Of a DNA stretch of 64,000 nucleotides, positions 1 to 12,021 are shown one piece after another. Within the stretch, counting starts at the first letter, position 1. Each line of letters begins with the position of its first letter. The notes under the pieces were generated by a model. It did not search any database. It worked only from the letters and a program-made list of their open reading frames with translations, and was not told where the DNA came from. Source of the DNA: Pleodorina starrii. Taxonomy: Eukaryota; Chlorophyta; Chlorophyceae; Chlamydomonadales; Volvocaceae. The position numbers and the translations under genes were made by a program. The DNA lies in assembly GCA_030267565.1 (NCBI GenBank), contig BRXU01000005.1, positions 722,001 to 786,000 on the forward strand. The letters run 5' to 3'.

Positions 1-235
1 TCTTATTTTGCTGAGTATCTACGGCCAGAGATACTCCTGGCTCGGAAGCGCTGAGAGTATCTGTCAGGATCTGTGCAGGAGGGGATTTTCCCGGCTAAAC
101 ACGGCCCCGGGAGATATCATGCCCGCCTGTGAGGCCGGATTATCTAAGCCTTCAGCTTTTTGCAAGGCAAAAGTATCTTCAGATTTCCAAAATTTTCTCC
201 CGAATATATATTCATATCTTAAGATAGCCACCCTG
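1..235. mobile_element. hAT-like MITE copy, cut by window edge
   Basis: This stretch matches the complete 254-bp element at 34,251-34,504 over nearly its whole length, with scattered substitutions and short indels. It ends with the same terminal inverted repeat, AGCCACCCTG. The first bases of the element, including its left terminal repeat, lie outside the window, so the target-site duplication cannot be checked here. It sits in the intron upstream of the first visible exon of the LRR gene. It has no coding capacity. The class is inferred from the complete copy. Confidence 0.8.
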
Positions 236-490
236 GTTCCAACCTGTCTGGCTCCTGCCGCCATGCCGCCATGCTGCGTTTGACATGTCGTGCCCTGCTG
301 TGTTGCTTCCGATTTCTCCTGTGAAGGCTTCGAGTTCGATCCCGACAGGCATGATTGGGAGGGCGTGTCTTGCAGATACCAGGTACGGCATATGCGCGAG
401 TGGGCCTGTCGCACGGGTGACTTTTTTTCCAGTTATTAGGCTTGAAATGTTGTCAACTGTTGCGAAATATATTTTCCTTTAAAACTGCAG

Positions 491-2309
491 TACGGCTGGG
501 ACCGGAGCATCCCCCGCCTGGTCACCAACGTCCACCTGCCCAAGCGCGGCCTCACTGGGGAGCTGCCCAGGTGAGTACGGCATAAGTACGGCGCAGAGCG
601 GCACTGCACATGTCGTACACTGAAGCGCGGTAGTGTCCCTGTTTGTGCACGCGGGAAGGGCTTGAGAGCGGTCCTTTAATCGCAGAAGCACATTGTGCCG
701 TATAGTGAAGGTTACACCTGTGGCTTTAGCCATAGTCATCGCCCGGCCTCCCGGGGCAACAACGGCTTGAGCTTACGCCCATCGTACGAATAGATTGCAA
801 TTGCGCGCTGCAATTTTGTCGCCGCCACATCAACCGTCTTCCACACCGTACGCGCAAGCCGAATCTCATGTCACGTCCAGCTGCCGCCTTATAACCGTAC
901 AACCGTGCTGTTTTACTGCCGTACACACAGGAGCCTGCTAATGTTCGAGAACATCACGGAGATTGACTTTGTAGGTCCTCTCGGGTCTCGGGTTGGGGCC
1001 TTTGTGCCGTGTGCGTGCATGCGAGCGGTAATGATTCGTCCATGGGGGATAATTGGTTTGACGGTTCTTTGTCCCCGTTCCCTCGGAAATAAACGAACGG
1101 GCCCTTTTACTAAAAGCCGATCCCAAGTCCGTTCCTCCGGCATCCAGCTGCGCCGCCCCGCCTGCCGTACCTGTACGGCATTTACTGTTTGTTGCAGGAC
1201 TCCAACCAGCTGGTGGGTACGCTGCCCCGGGAGTTCGGCTGCCTCCGAAACCTGATCGAGATTGATCTTAGCGACAACCAGTTATCCGGCACCATTCCAC
1301 AGGAGTGGAACCTTCTCAACGGGTGAGTTTATCAGTCGCGGCTCGCGGGGCGAGGCCGGGCTGCCGGGTATTTCCCGATACCCCAAACACGTGGGCACGC
1401 ACGCGTGCACGCACGGCCTGCGCGCGACCACAACACCCGACGGGCGCTAAAAGGCGCAGGAACGCAGCTTGGAAAGCAAGCACGCTGTATGACCGCAGCC
1501 CCTGAGAGGGGGCCACAAGGCACAGGCCACAGGGCCGTTAGCGTGGCGAAGGGCCCACAAGCGCTGCGCCGCGACCCTCCTCCCGCCAAAAGCTCCGTGC
1601 GAAGCTCTCAGCTTCCTCGTCACGCCCGGCTCTTAGCGGGACCAGGACGTCCTTCCCCTACACTGCCCTGAAACGCTCGCTTCCCTCTCCACTGCGCACG
1701 GCACCCTCTTGCCCCAAATCCTGCTTGTACGACATCATGTACGTACGACACCCAAACTCACGCAGGCTGGTGGAGATGGAGCTCGACGGCAACCGCGGCC
1801 TGACGGGCTGTGTGCCCAACGAGTGCCCTCCCAACAACCGATTGTGCGGCAGGTTCTTTGGCACGCCCTGCCCCTCCTTCACCACCGACCCGCTCATTGG
1901 CACGGACGTCCGCGGAACACGCGTTGGGTGGGTTGGGACGTCGGGTGGGTTGGGACGTCGGAGGGAGATCTTGGGGCTTCGGGGCGACTGTGAACCGAAA
2001 ATTGCAGCGCGCGCGCTGTGCTGCCCGGACATAGAAGTTGGGTATACGAACTCCACGTTTCGAGCGATTGAGCAGTATGGGGGCGCACACCCACCGCCCA
2101 GCCCCCGCGTGCGTGCTGCCTCGCAGGGGTCGCTGCGCGCCGTACCCCGGCGGCGACGCGGCGCTGGTGGCGGGCTTGCGCTGCCCCGTGCCCGGGGAGT
2201 TCCGTGACTCCATCACCCGCTTCTTCGCGGAGCAGCAGGCCAAGAGCAAGCAGCAGTCCGCGCCGGCGGCCGGCGGAATGTTCGCCGCCAGCAACGCCAC
2301 CGCCACCAC

Positions 2310-2340
<31 letters not shown>

Positions 2341-2367
2341 AGCCAGCAGGCACCGAAGCTAAAGTAG
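491..2367 (+). CDS. Leucine-rich repeat protein, 3' part (5' end outside window)
   Basis: Five exons are visible: 491-570, 931-970, 1198-1322, 1766-1927 and 2127-2367 (TAG stop). All have GT-AG introns and matching phases. The product carries plant-type LRR units (N-x-L-x-G-x-L/I-P), for example LTGELP, NQLVGTLP, NQLSGTIP and NRGLTGCVP, in a region where each LRR is cut by introns. A Cys-rich segment follows (four cysteines around LCGRFFGTPC and GRCAPYPGG), as is common at the C-terminal cap of LRR ectodomains. The tail is Ala/Ser/Thr-rich, encoded in part by a GCC run near 2311-2340. No membrane segment or kinase is visible, so the protein may be secreted or wall-associated. LRR domains usually bind protein or carbohydrate ligands, but the ligand cannot be read here. 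The exon 4 donor (GTGGGT at 1928) was chosen to keep phase and is the least certain junction. Upstream exons are missing from the window. Confidence 0.8.
1163..1180. repeat. Inverted pair of the GTACGGCA word
   Basis: TGCCGTAC and its complement GTACGGCA face each other across two bases, inside the intron just before the LRR exon at 1198. The same 8-base word recurs in many introns and spacers of this window. Function unknown. Confidence 0.6.
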
Positions 2368-3934
2368 AGGAGCGGCGAGAACCAGGGCCTTGGCTTGGGG
2401 ATCCGTACGACTGTGACTGTGACAGTTTTACTCGAGTTTTGGGGACGTGGCTTATCTGGTAATCCTTATAAATGGGAGAGAGACACGAGTTAGGCTGGTG
2501 GTTGTTCCTGACGAGACGAGTCTCGACGTGCGACGTTGGCAAGCCGGTTCCTGGTTGTTGACGCGCGCCACTGGCATCTTGCCTGCCGTACAAGGTACAA
2601 CTCTTTTTGACTGCCCTGCCGAGTGATGAATCGCCGTGCGGCGGTGGCCCCAATTTGGTGGTGGGAAAGCAAACCCCAAGGAAATCCCCGGACCTGTTGG
2701 GCTGTGTGACGTCTGACGGCACCTAGGTACCAGGTAACAAGTGACCTAGGGATTAGGAAGTACCAAAGTCAAATAAGTGACCATGGTTCGAACATAACGC
2801 GAAGGATGGTGTGCGGCGCAGAGTGTCGGGGGAGCGTAGCGGGCCGTCTTGATCTTTTGGCCTGGGGAGTGGGCTGCCACCCCGCACACCCGAGCTTCGT
2901 CGCGTGGGTGGGACCAGCCACAATAAGCTCCACATCTCCTACCAGCCTCTGCCGGGCATGCGGGCCTGATACCGCAGACCGCCCGCACGCACGGGGAGGT
3001 CGACGTGCGGGGAGGTCGATGGCTGAATGGCTGGCTGGACTGTTGGGGGGTCTTTGGCCTGCGGTGGCAACTTTTGGAATAAAGACCACTAAGAACCATT
3101 CTTGTAACGGAGGCCTCTCGCATCACCTGTAATGCTGGAGGACGGAAGTGAGGACAGGTGGAGGACTCGATTGCGTCAAACGGAAGACTCCCCCAGCCTG
3201 CAATGAAACCCTAAAACCTGCCGGACGATATGAAGTACGTACGGCAGCCTCGTCGGCGTCTCAATTTAGCCCTCGCGTGTCCCCAGTCCCCTCCCCTCCC
3301 AGGAGCACCGCAAGACAGCTCGGCCCTGCTCGACCGCAACGCCCCAGTGAGCGCTGGAGGATGGCGGGTGCAAGAAAGCCAATCCCATGGGCGCGCGCAT
3401 TGGGTTTGGGTTTGAGTTGAGGCGCCCACCGCACGTAAGCCTTTTTGCGTTACCGCCGCCGTTGGTAACCCGCTGTGTCGGCAACAGCGCCTCCTGCCGC
3501 ATCAACCCCAACCCCAAACGGCCCAACCCCACCGTTGTATTCGACATTCGACAAGACACCACATCATTTTTTCCAGTTCCGCCTCCTGCCCTCCGCTGCG
3601 CAGCGCAGCGCAGCACAGCACAGCAAGCACAGGCACATCTTCCCCCAACATCGTCCCCATCCCGAACTCGAGGCACACGCCAGCGACCCAGATGAACACG
3701 CCCGCCCAACCACCCAACCGCCCAACCACCCGCCCGTTCGCCCAGACCCCCACAGGCACCACGCCGCAGTGCACGCTGTGCCGCGGCGTTAACGGAATTT
3801 TACCGTTTGGAGTTTGCCGCGGCAGCAACAGCGCGCTTTCCATTCCCAGCCGGCGCCCGACCCTATCCCACATCGCCCGATGTCGCCTCCTGCCGCCCGT
3901 GCCACGCCGTGTCGTACACCGCGCCCCTCGCAGT
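2368..3934. other. Spacer between two convergent genes (3' UTRs)
   Basis: The LRR gene (+) and the CSN6 gene (-) end toward each other here. I see no exon with convincing codon pattern and splice sites. TGTAA words on the plus strand at 3103-3107 and 3129-3133 are candidate poly(A) signals for the LRR transcript. The rest holds short C-rich and CA-rich stretches, for example near 3690-3740. Confidence 0.5.
3103..3107 (+). terminator. Candidate TGTAA poly(A) signal of LRR gene
   Basis: TGTAA is the usual polyadenylation word in chlamydomonad nuclear genes. It lies about 735 nt after the LRR stop codon. A second TGTAA at 3129 is an alternative. Confidence 0.4.
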
Positions 3935-6900
3935 TCAGATGCCGCGCCGCCTGCCCGCCTTGTCGTACGCCAGGCAGAACTTGTCGACTACCTCGTTGGC
4001 CACGTGCGTCCCACGGGTCATCGCCGCCAGGTACAGAGTCAGCATCGTGTCGTTGTACTCCTGTAGTACAACGTGCCGTACAGTACGGGATCGCGGTGGT
4101 TGTACAGCACATATTGACGAGAGCGTGGGACGGGCGAGCTTCAGTTGAGCTTCCGTGCGTCCGTGCGAGCAAGCCGAGTGCCCGGCATTGGCGAGACCGT
4201 TTTGCGGGTCAGGTCCCCCCCCATCGCTCGCGAGCGCAACCCCAAGCCTAACCTTCCCTCGTCCCTCCCAACCGCCCACATCCTCACACCCATTCCCACC
4301 CCCATCCCCTCAACCAAAACCCCAATCGCGACACATGCACACGCTCACCCGCATCCCCTCCTCCCTCACACACGCCCGCAGGCATGCATCCCTCATTCCC
4401 GCCTTACCGTGAGGTATTCCCGGTTGAAGGCCTCCGTGTCGCACGCAGGCAGGCTGTTGATCAGACTGGACACCTGAACCGGGTGACACGGGTGACACGG
4501 GGTTGCAAGGATGGCACGGGCCGGCGGCGGAGGCGGAGACGGATGCGGCAGGGAGGAGATCGAGCAGGGGGCAGGAGCTGGCCCTGGCAGCAGCCGGGGC
4601 GTTGTGCCCGCAGCGCCAGCAGCAGAGAACAACAACAGCACCGCACAGCACAGCACACGGATCAGGCAGCAGGGGGAGGACAGACTTCCTCGGATGGATG
4701 CGCGTTGGCGGAAAAAAAACAGGACCCTGACAGACGGGTCCGGCCACCCTACAGCAGCCCCACGGCGCCGGGGCACACCGCCGGGGATGTGTAGCTTGCC
4801 GGACCTTTGCCCTCTGTGTTGCTGTGGATAGAGACCGCGGGGCCAACGGATGGCATCTGCCGCCACCAGCCCCCGAGCCCGGCCCCAGCCCCAGCCCCTT
4901 TTCGCTTTCTGAGCGAGAGCGGGAGAGCGAGAGCGCCCCAGCCTCTCCCCTCACCTGGCGCAACAGGCTGTGCGGGTATGGCACCGCGTCGCCGCCGGCG
5001 GCGGCCGCCGCCCGTCCCGCTGCCGCTGCCGCTGCCGCCGGGCCGTGACCCTCCGCCACCCTTCCGATGGACCCATGTATGAGCCTCAGCCTCTCCAGCA
5101 GCATTTTGATGGCGCTGTGCATGGAGGCCAACTGGGCCGAGACTGGGGGAGGTGGACAGACAGGCAGGCAGGCAGGGCGGTGGGAGGGATGCAGGTGGGA
5201 GAAGTGCGGTGCAGGTGACGGGTTGGGGTTGCTAGGAGGTTACTGTAGGGTGGTATGGTTTGTCGTGCGGGTCAGCATCCCGAGCTGCCCCACCGTGTCC
5301 GGAATCCTGCCCCAACCTATGTCATCCGCAAACAAACATACAAACGGTCAACAGACGGTCACCCAAGACCCAACGGTCACCAACCAACTCACGCTGCTCG
5401 GACCCAGTCGCCCGGCCGCTGGGCAGGATGCGCGCCACCTGGTCCACACCGATGCGCTCGGCGTCGCTCGTCTCAATGGCGTACGGCGCACGTACGAACA
5501 TGAGGCCAGGGGCGCCCGAGTCCGGCGACAGGTGCAGCTCTGATGCGGGCAGAGACCGGGTGGGCGGCGGCTCGAGTGCATCAAGGGGTAAGGGCCGACG
5601 CCGCTGCCTTCGCCGCTGCCTTCGCCTTCGCCGCTGCGGCGGCGCGGGCCGGCGCGGAAGAGCGGGCGGCCGGATGAGCGCTCTACAGTGTCGGCTCAGG
5701 CACAGCGGCGGTGTTGTTGCACAGCTGGGCTGTGCGGCTGGACCACCAAAGAGCAAAGACTGCTCGGAGGGCGCCTGAAGGACCACCCCGGGGCTGGGCT
5801 GGGCAGGACCCCGGGGGCTGCTCAGGAGGCGGTTCGCCTCGGCCTCACTCGGGCAGAGGCGCAGTCATTCAAAGCATTGCTTTTCATTCGCCGCTTTTCA
5901 TTCGCCGCTCTTCATTCGCCGCTCTGAAGTTTTGAATCTTCAGTTTTGATTGTGACTCGCTTTTGTGTTCATTTGTGGGTCGCATAGGACCCACGGGTCT
6001 GTCACAGCAGCCGAACCCCCACCCCAGGCAGGCCACTCGCGGCCCCCATTCCCCCAGCGCGTGCCATGTTGTCGTACCACGCGCCATGCTTTGTACTGTA
6101 CGGCAAAACACCACTCCGTACACAACTCACCCGTCTCGTACAGCGTGACGGGCAGGTCCTTGCGGCTGTGGTCGACGGAGGGGTCCAGCAGCAGAAACAC
6201 GGGGCCCTCAACGACCTCGGAGATCTGCCGTACAGGAGCGCGGCCGCAGCGAAGACGGTTTCGGAGCTAAGCTTAGGATTTTTGGCGCAGTGGCGTCTTG
6301 CACGCGAAAGGCAGCAGCAGGGGTCCCAGAGCTTTGGCTATGGAAAGAGCTTAACTCTACGCTTCGTAGCTCGTAGATTGCGGAAGAATGACAAGAGGCT
6401 TCCATTCGGTTAGAGCGGGCTTCCGAATGGGGGAATGGGGCTTAACACGCATCAGAATTGGAGGCAGATGGCGGGCAGCAGCTGTGGGGGAGACGAGGAT
6501 CCGCGCGCATGAGGCAGCGAGAGTGTATGTGGCGGGGTCGGGAACGTCCCGTACCAGTGCTGCGGGGGCGTCCCTTGACAAGCGCCAGGCCCGAAAGACA
6601 CGTAACTGCCACCCACCATCTCCCCACATTCACACCCACATATGCACGCGCATAGCACATCAGCACAAGGTCCCCGCAAAGAGAAGAGCAGGGTTGGGGC
6701 ATCGACAGCGCGCGCCCTCCTCCCCTCTCCCTCCGGCGCTGCGACGCACCTTGCGGTGGCACAGCATGTGGGCGTCCGTGGCTGCTGAGCCGGTGGCGTA
6801 CCAGCCAACCACGTCCAGGGTCTTGAACACCTGCTTGTCTGCGGGAGGGAGAACGGGCGCGGGCGGACGGCGGGGCCGCGGGGGCGAAGGCCGGGGCGGG

Positions 6901-7606
6901 GTCGGCGGAAGCGGCATCGCGTCGCCTGCCTTGGTGCCGGACGCTGTGATGGAAGGACGGCGGGAGGCAACGGGGTACAGTGTACGACAGCTGTACAGCT
7001 CGCGCGCACACGACACGAATGTGTGGGGTGCCCCGCCGTGCCCCCAAGGACGCCTTCCCGGCCCCCGCACAGCCCCCCTCCCTTCCCCCTCTTCTCCGCC
7101 TGCCCTGACCCACATTGCTCCTGCTTCTTGACCAGGAAGGGTATGTCCACCTCCACCGACCCGTCCGCGGCTGTGGAGTAGCGCACTTCGAAGGAGTTTC
7201 GGATGTCGACGGTGCGGCCGCTCTGGCTGCCAAGTAGACAGCCCAGGACGGATGGTATAGGCGCGCCCGGGGTGTTGGCCCGTGTGCGCGTGTGGTGGTC
7301 GCTAATGTTGATCAGGACAAGCTGCCGGGGGGAGAGGGGCCGGCACAGGGTCCAGGCATGGCGTCATCTGGCGCTCGTAGCAAGCTTCAGCAGGCAACTG
7401 GTGCTCCGCCAATGGTACTCTTCATTAGCATACGGATATCAACAAGAGAGTCATAGAATAGTCACACGGGGTGAAGGTGCGAGCCGAAAGGTGCCGTTGA
7501 TCTCGGCCCCGGCCTTCTGCCACGCCCAACAAACTGGGAAGCTCACCGGATGAAGCTTCCATTCCAGGCCTGACGTACTTTGCCGAGTTCCTGTATCAGT
7601 ATCCAT
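3935..7606 (-). CDS. CSN6: COP9 signalosome subunit 6 (CSN6)
   Basis: Eight exons keep frame: 7547-7606, 7114-7321, 6750-6838, 6131-6224, 5393-5539, 4955-5142, 4408-4473 and 3935-4060. They give 325 residues, about the size of CSN6 in animals and plants. CSN6 is a non-catalytic MPN-domain partner of CSN5 in the signalosome, which removes NEDD8 from cullin ubiquitin ligases in nucleus and cytosol. Diagnostic segments are SGLEWKLHP at the N terminus, VLINISDHHTR, GWYATGS where the catalytic MPN+ form would have a JAMM histidine pair, FLLLDPSVDHSRKDLPVTLY, ERIGVDQVAR, SLLRQVSSLINSLP, and the end LAAMTRGTHVANEVVDKF followed by AYDKAGRRRG. The catalytic metal site is absent, as expected for CSN6. 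An Ala/Gly-rich insertion lies between the first helical-bundle segment and SLLRQ. The start at 7606 gives a family-like N terminus; an in-frame upstream Met lies at 7645. The gene diverges from the rhomboid-like gene. Confidence 0.95.
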
Positions 7607-8086
7607 GTTTTTCCTGATATCGAGGGTGGTCTCAGTAAGGCACACCTACTTCCGAAAGGGAGTGCGCTTATCCCGTTTAAAGCACAAAATGTAACAATGG
7701 GCAAACCATAAATGAAAAGCAAATGCAAAAACCCTTGGTGCTGCCGCGTCGGAAGGAACCGTGCTTCTACTTCCGTAAGTAAAAATGATGCAAAGCAGCA
7801 GTAGAAACGTATGGCAACAACTTCAAGATTTTGTAACGCAATAGAGGACCAAACACATGACTGCTCCCTCCAGATCACGACCATCGCGAAGTTGAGCGGA
7901 CGCGCTGCATTTCATCCACCCGCAGGCCGACTGCGGGTTCACTAGAATATAGTTGTTCATCATCACTCACGCCCTCACGCAATTGTATCTAGACATTGCA
8001 AAGGAGCTGAACTTTTAGCGCCACACTCGTAACGCCCCTAATCCACATCCCTTCCAGCGCCCGGACCTTGTGTTACCGTAGACGCG
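7607..8086. promoter_or_regulatory. Divergent promoter region, CSN6 / rhomboid-like
   Basis: This 480-bp gap lies between two divergent start codons and is AT-richer than the flanking exons. It must hold both 5' UTRs and core promoters. I could not place a convincing TATA box. Confidence 0.5.
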
Positions 8087-10112
8087 ATGCATTTGACTCG
8101 TGCGAATTGCAAGCCAGCTACCAAGTCTTCCAGGCGCTGCTGCCTGGGAGACGTCACAGCATCGGACCGTGCGTCACTGCTGCCAATTGCTCCCTGCCGC
8201 GCGACCCTAGCGCCGAAGCACAAGAGCTCCACAGCAGCTCACATAAATGCTTCTCCTAAGACGGGCCTGGCGACTGGCTTGCGGGGAGCTGTGGTCGCGG
8301 CTGCTGGCAGGGGGGACATCTCCACGACGCCCTGGTCCGGTACGCTCCCGCAGCTCGCGCACCTAATCCCGTGCGATGTAGTCCTTAGTCGTACACGACG
8401 AACACGGTGTGTCCGTCTTGGTGGGCTTTCAGACAACATCCGGCAGTAGACTCGCGCCGTCGCCAGCCCTCTCAGCCTGCCTCTTATTGACCGCAGTGAA
8501 CCCTTATCGCCGACAGACGCCGGCGGCCGCCCTGTCGCCCTTTCCCGCGTCACGGCGCGCCTCCCCCACAACCCAGTTTCCAGCCAAGTTCCTTTCCCTT
8601 CGTCCGCACTCAAGCAGGCCCTCCGGAGCGCCGGCCTCAGCCCTCCAAGGCCGCCGCTCTGTCCCCGGGCCCCGGCGGCGACGGCCCCTCCCTGGACCTC
8701 AGCCACGGCATGGCCGCCCTGATCGCCCTGAATGCCGCCATCTTCGCTGGGGCCGCATTCGCCAAGCTACCGCCGCTTGCCGGCCTGGCCCTCTACAACG
8801 CAGGCGGCGCCTGGTGGCAGGTGCGTGCTGCGCGTGCTGTGCAACGCTTACACCAGACGCCTCCGTGCTTGCAGTAGTTTTTGCAGCGTCGTATCCCGCG
8901 ACGGCTTGTAATTTCCTGTAGTAAGTTATCGTACATATTGCGACAGAGCGGCGGTGTAGGGTCTCGGCTCCCCACCCCATGCTCCTCCGCTACGGTTCCG
9001 TTGCTGCTCGTTGGGCCGAGCGCCGAGCGCCGCCCTTGGCTGTCAGCAGGAGGCCGGCGCTGCCCCTGTGTCGCCCTCGTGCGCGCGGTGTCATATAACG
9101 CTCATCCGGTCGTTTCCGGCTCCCGAGCTGGCGCTTCGGCTCTCGGTGTCGTATACGCTATGCCGTACTGCTGTGTCTGGGGATGCAGCCCCTCCTCATG
9201 GTGCTTGTGCTTGCCTTTTCGACCCCTCCCCCAGTACGGCACCTCGGCGTTCGTACATGCCAACCTGGCGCACCTCTCCCGCAACATGTTCCTGCTGTGG
9301 CTGTGGGGCAGCACACTGCGCCGGGTGGTGGGCGGACCCGGCGTGTGGTTCACCTACATCGTTTGCGCGCTGGGTGAGTGAGTCGAGCGGCAGCGACCAA
9401 GAAATCGCAGAATGGCAGCGACAGCGACAGCGACAGGACGAGGGGGAGAGGGCGGGCAATGGGCGACGGCCCAGCACGCCGCCGCCGTTGTTCAGCCGTT
9501 AGGAGGGCCGTGGTGCCTGTGTTTCGCGCTGTCAGGGGCAATGTCAAACACAATGTTGACGTGATCTCTCCCTCGCGCGGCTCCCTCTGCGGTATCTACT
9601 GTCGCCCTCCCTCCCTCCCTGCGCTGCACTGCGCTTCCTCCTCTCTCCCAGGCTCTAACATGGCGGCCGCGTATGCGCTGGGCGCCAAGGCCAAGGCGGG
9701 GACCGCCCTGCTTGGCGTGGCGGCGTCCGGGGGCTGCGCCGGCGTGGCCCTGGCGGCGCTGGTCCTGACGGCGCGGCCGTCGCTGCGCTGGCTCATGGGC
9801 GCGGCGCTTGCCGTACAGTTCACGCTGCCGGCGCTGCTGGCAGCGCCGGTGCCGTACATGCCCGCCGCCGCCGCCGGCGCGGCGGCGGCGGGGCAGGCCG
9901 CGCTGGCGCGGCTGCTGCCGCGCTGGGTCACGGCGGCGGCGGGTGACCAGGTGGCCACGAGTGCGGTGGCGGTGGGCAGCGGCGGCGGCGGCACGGGGCT
10001 GGGCGCCTTCCTGACGTCGCTCAAGGCGCCGGCGATGTCGTGGCTGTGGGGTGCGGCGGCGGGGGCGCTCATTGTCATCATTCTGGCGAAGATCCCTGTG
10101 CCGCCCGAGTAA
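8087..10112 (+). CDS. Rhomboid-like multispan membrane protein, plastid or mitochondrial
   Basis: Four exons (8087-8339, 8618-8820, 9235-9373, 9652-10112) keep phase and give 351 residues. Residues 1-110 are rich in Ser/Thr/Arg/Ala and poor in acid, like an organelle transit peptide. A hydrophobic span follows (about 113-140). Then comes the rhomboid signature in loop 1 and TM2, VHANLAHLSRNM, with His160, His165 and Asn169 in the H-A-x-x-x-H-x-x-x-N pattern. Later spans include GVAASGGCAG around Ser224, where rhomboid proteases carry G-x-S-G, and a C-terminal span ending LIVIILAKIPVPPE. Rhomboids are intramembrane serine proteases. Here the residue two before the Ser is Ala, not Gly, and I see no histidine in the later spans to complete the Ser-His dyad. 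It may therefore be an inactive (pseudoprotease) member. The transit peptide suggests chloroplast, less likely mitochondrion. The exon 1 start is inferred from phase and composition. Confidence 0.72.
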
Positions 10113-11578
10113 CGGCGACGAGCCGACAACGCTTCCCTGGTTCCCTCCGCAGAGGAGGCGGCCGCAGAGGTTTTATCTCACTTCATTGCCCTCCGGGAAA
10201 AGGGCGGGCGCGTGCTGACAGGCATGGACGTGTAAATGGGAGCAGCGGACAGCGGAGGACTGCGGTGGCCTTGGCAGCGTACTGCTCACGCGCACGCTTG
10301 CTGGATACACGAATGCTGGGTTCACACCTTCGGTTTGCGTCGTCCGTCTTGTAGGAATTAGCGCTGGGTAGGGCCTAGGTAGGTTGGCTTTGGGCTTTGG
10401 AGCTTCAGAGAGAGATGTAGGGCTGAGGGCTGAGGGCAGGTATGAGCAGCTTCGGACGGGACGGGAGGCACGGCACTATTTGGCGATGACGTCACCCGTC
10501 AGGGTCCGGGAGTTGGCTAGCGGGGTAGCGGGGCGGAGGCGCGGGAAAAGATGAAGGCAGGAAGAGCGGGTGTTTTGGAGCGTGGCCGCGGCGTCGGCGC
10601 AACATCAGAGCTGATGGCGAACCGTGTTGTTCGGTTCGGAAGCCGCGTCCTCCTACTGTTTTGTTTCAGCAAAACGAATGAGGCAGGGGAAGTTGCTCGT
10701 TGTTTGTGCGGTTCTTGGTCATCCAGTACGGTACTTGCATTTTTGCCCCACCGTGATGCCCGCGAACAGGCGCAGTTGGGGCGTAATCCCCGCCCGGCTC
10801 TCTTCGCATGTTGCCTGGTGTTGTTGTTTGCGGTTGAGCCTGGTGCCTGGTTGCGATACGGCAAACGGCATGAGAGCGATGGCCTGTGGCTTCCGACCAA
10901 CGCCGGTTGTAAGTGGATTACCGCGTAGGGTACATCGTAAGGGACCATCGTTAAGGTACGCAGGGGTCCGCAGGTTCTCATCGATTGGTTTCGGCACTGC
11001 CTGGCAAACAGCCTGTGTGTAACTGTGTATGTGTGTATCTGCGCCGCTGCCCGCGGCGTCAGTCCGCTTCCAGCCTGGCACGGCAGGGCCCCAGTGTCGC
11101 TGGAGTTGCCGCCCGCGGTCTCATCCACAGCCATTAACCTGTTATCCCGAAGCTTCGACCCAATGACGGGTTCGCTTTTCGAGGGTGGGACAGATGTGGC
11201 TCAGGCCGGCGGCGGGGTTGTGGGTCGTCGGCGAGTGAGGAGTGACACTGCAAAAAGGTACGGCTCCCCGGGCCCAAGCGTGTGTGGGAGAGAGTGTGTG
11301 TGCGCCTGTTGTGTTTCCTGTTTGGGGCACGTGTGCTGAGCACTGCCGAACCAGCGGCACGAGTCAGGGGAGGGTGAGCGGAGTTGGAACACGGAGGAGC
11401 ACCGGGACGTCCCGAACAGGCGCAAATAGAGAGTCCACCGTAAAAACGACGATTTGTTCAAAAGTCAAAAGATGCAAACGCAAAACGTGCCTATTGGTGT
11501 TCCACGCCGAGAGTCTTACTTGTATGGGGATGCAAGACATGGCCAGCCGCCCAAATGTTGGCCAGGTACGCCCAGGTA
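10113..11578. other. Intergenic, 3' flank of rhomboid-like gene
   Basis: No exon with supporting splice sites or a recognisable protein was found on either strand. TGTAA at 10231 fits the end of the rhomboid-like transcript. The remainder is anonymous, with lower GC in places. Confidence 0.5.
10231..10235 (+). terminator. TGTAA poly(A) signal of rhomboid-like gene
   Basis: TGTAA lies about 120 nt after the stop at 10112, a typical 3' UTR length for this group. Confidence 0.55.
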
Positions 11579-12021
11579 CGCGTGCACATACCCCGGCATG
11601 GCAACGTGCCTGCAGATCCACCCAGAATATGCCCCCCCGCCACTGCCGAAGGCTCACATGACCTATACGGGCGATATCCACGTCATAGACATCATCGGCC
11701 TTTCTCACAAGCCCAGCCGTCCCAGCCCTACCACCGTTGTGGTCAGCCGGGGGTTTCCTATCCTGGCCAAAACCCGATGCCCGGCACATGCACCCGGGCC
11801 AACACATCTGTTGGGATATAGCGGGGTAGGCGCCCTTGTATGCACGTTTAGGACAGACTCCCCGCAAGTCATCAGCGCGCCTTTCATCCGGAGGGTCGCG
11901 GTTCCCAGGCTAGAATAATTATAATCTGCGAGCGCCATTTAACAAATTTTATTGCTTGCAAGCGCAGCATTAGAAGGTGAAGCGCTGATTTTGCTCGGGG
12001 CCTTTTGTATTTCTGTTGTAG
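11579..12021. repeat. Interspersed repeat, copy 1
   Basis: About 440 bp is alignable by eye with 14,758-15,178 in the same orientation. Shared landmarks include GGCAACGTGCCTGCAGA, CACCGTTGTGGTCA, CCTTGTATGCACGTTTAGG, and the end GCTCGGGGCCTTTTGTATTT. Copies differ by many substitutions and small indels. I see no clear terminal inverted repeats, target-site duplication or coding frame shared by both copies, so the class is unknown. Confidence 0.75.

Noticed and set aside
1658..2722. Several long frames on the minus strand opposite the LRR gene
   Set aside because: They are antisense shadows of GC-rich exons. No recognisable domain and no splice support.
4310..5131. Minus-strand frame of 273 codons read as one gene
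   Set aside because: It covers one CSN6 exon plus its introns. The spliced model matches the family.
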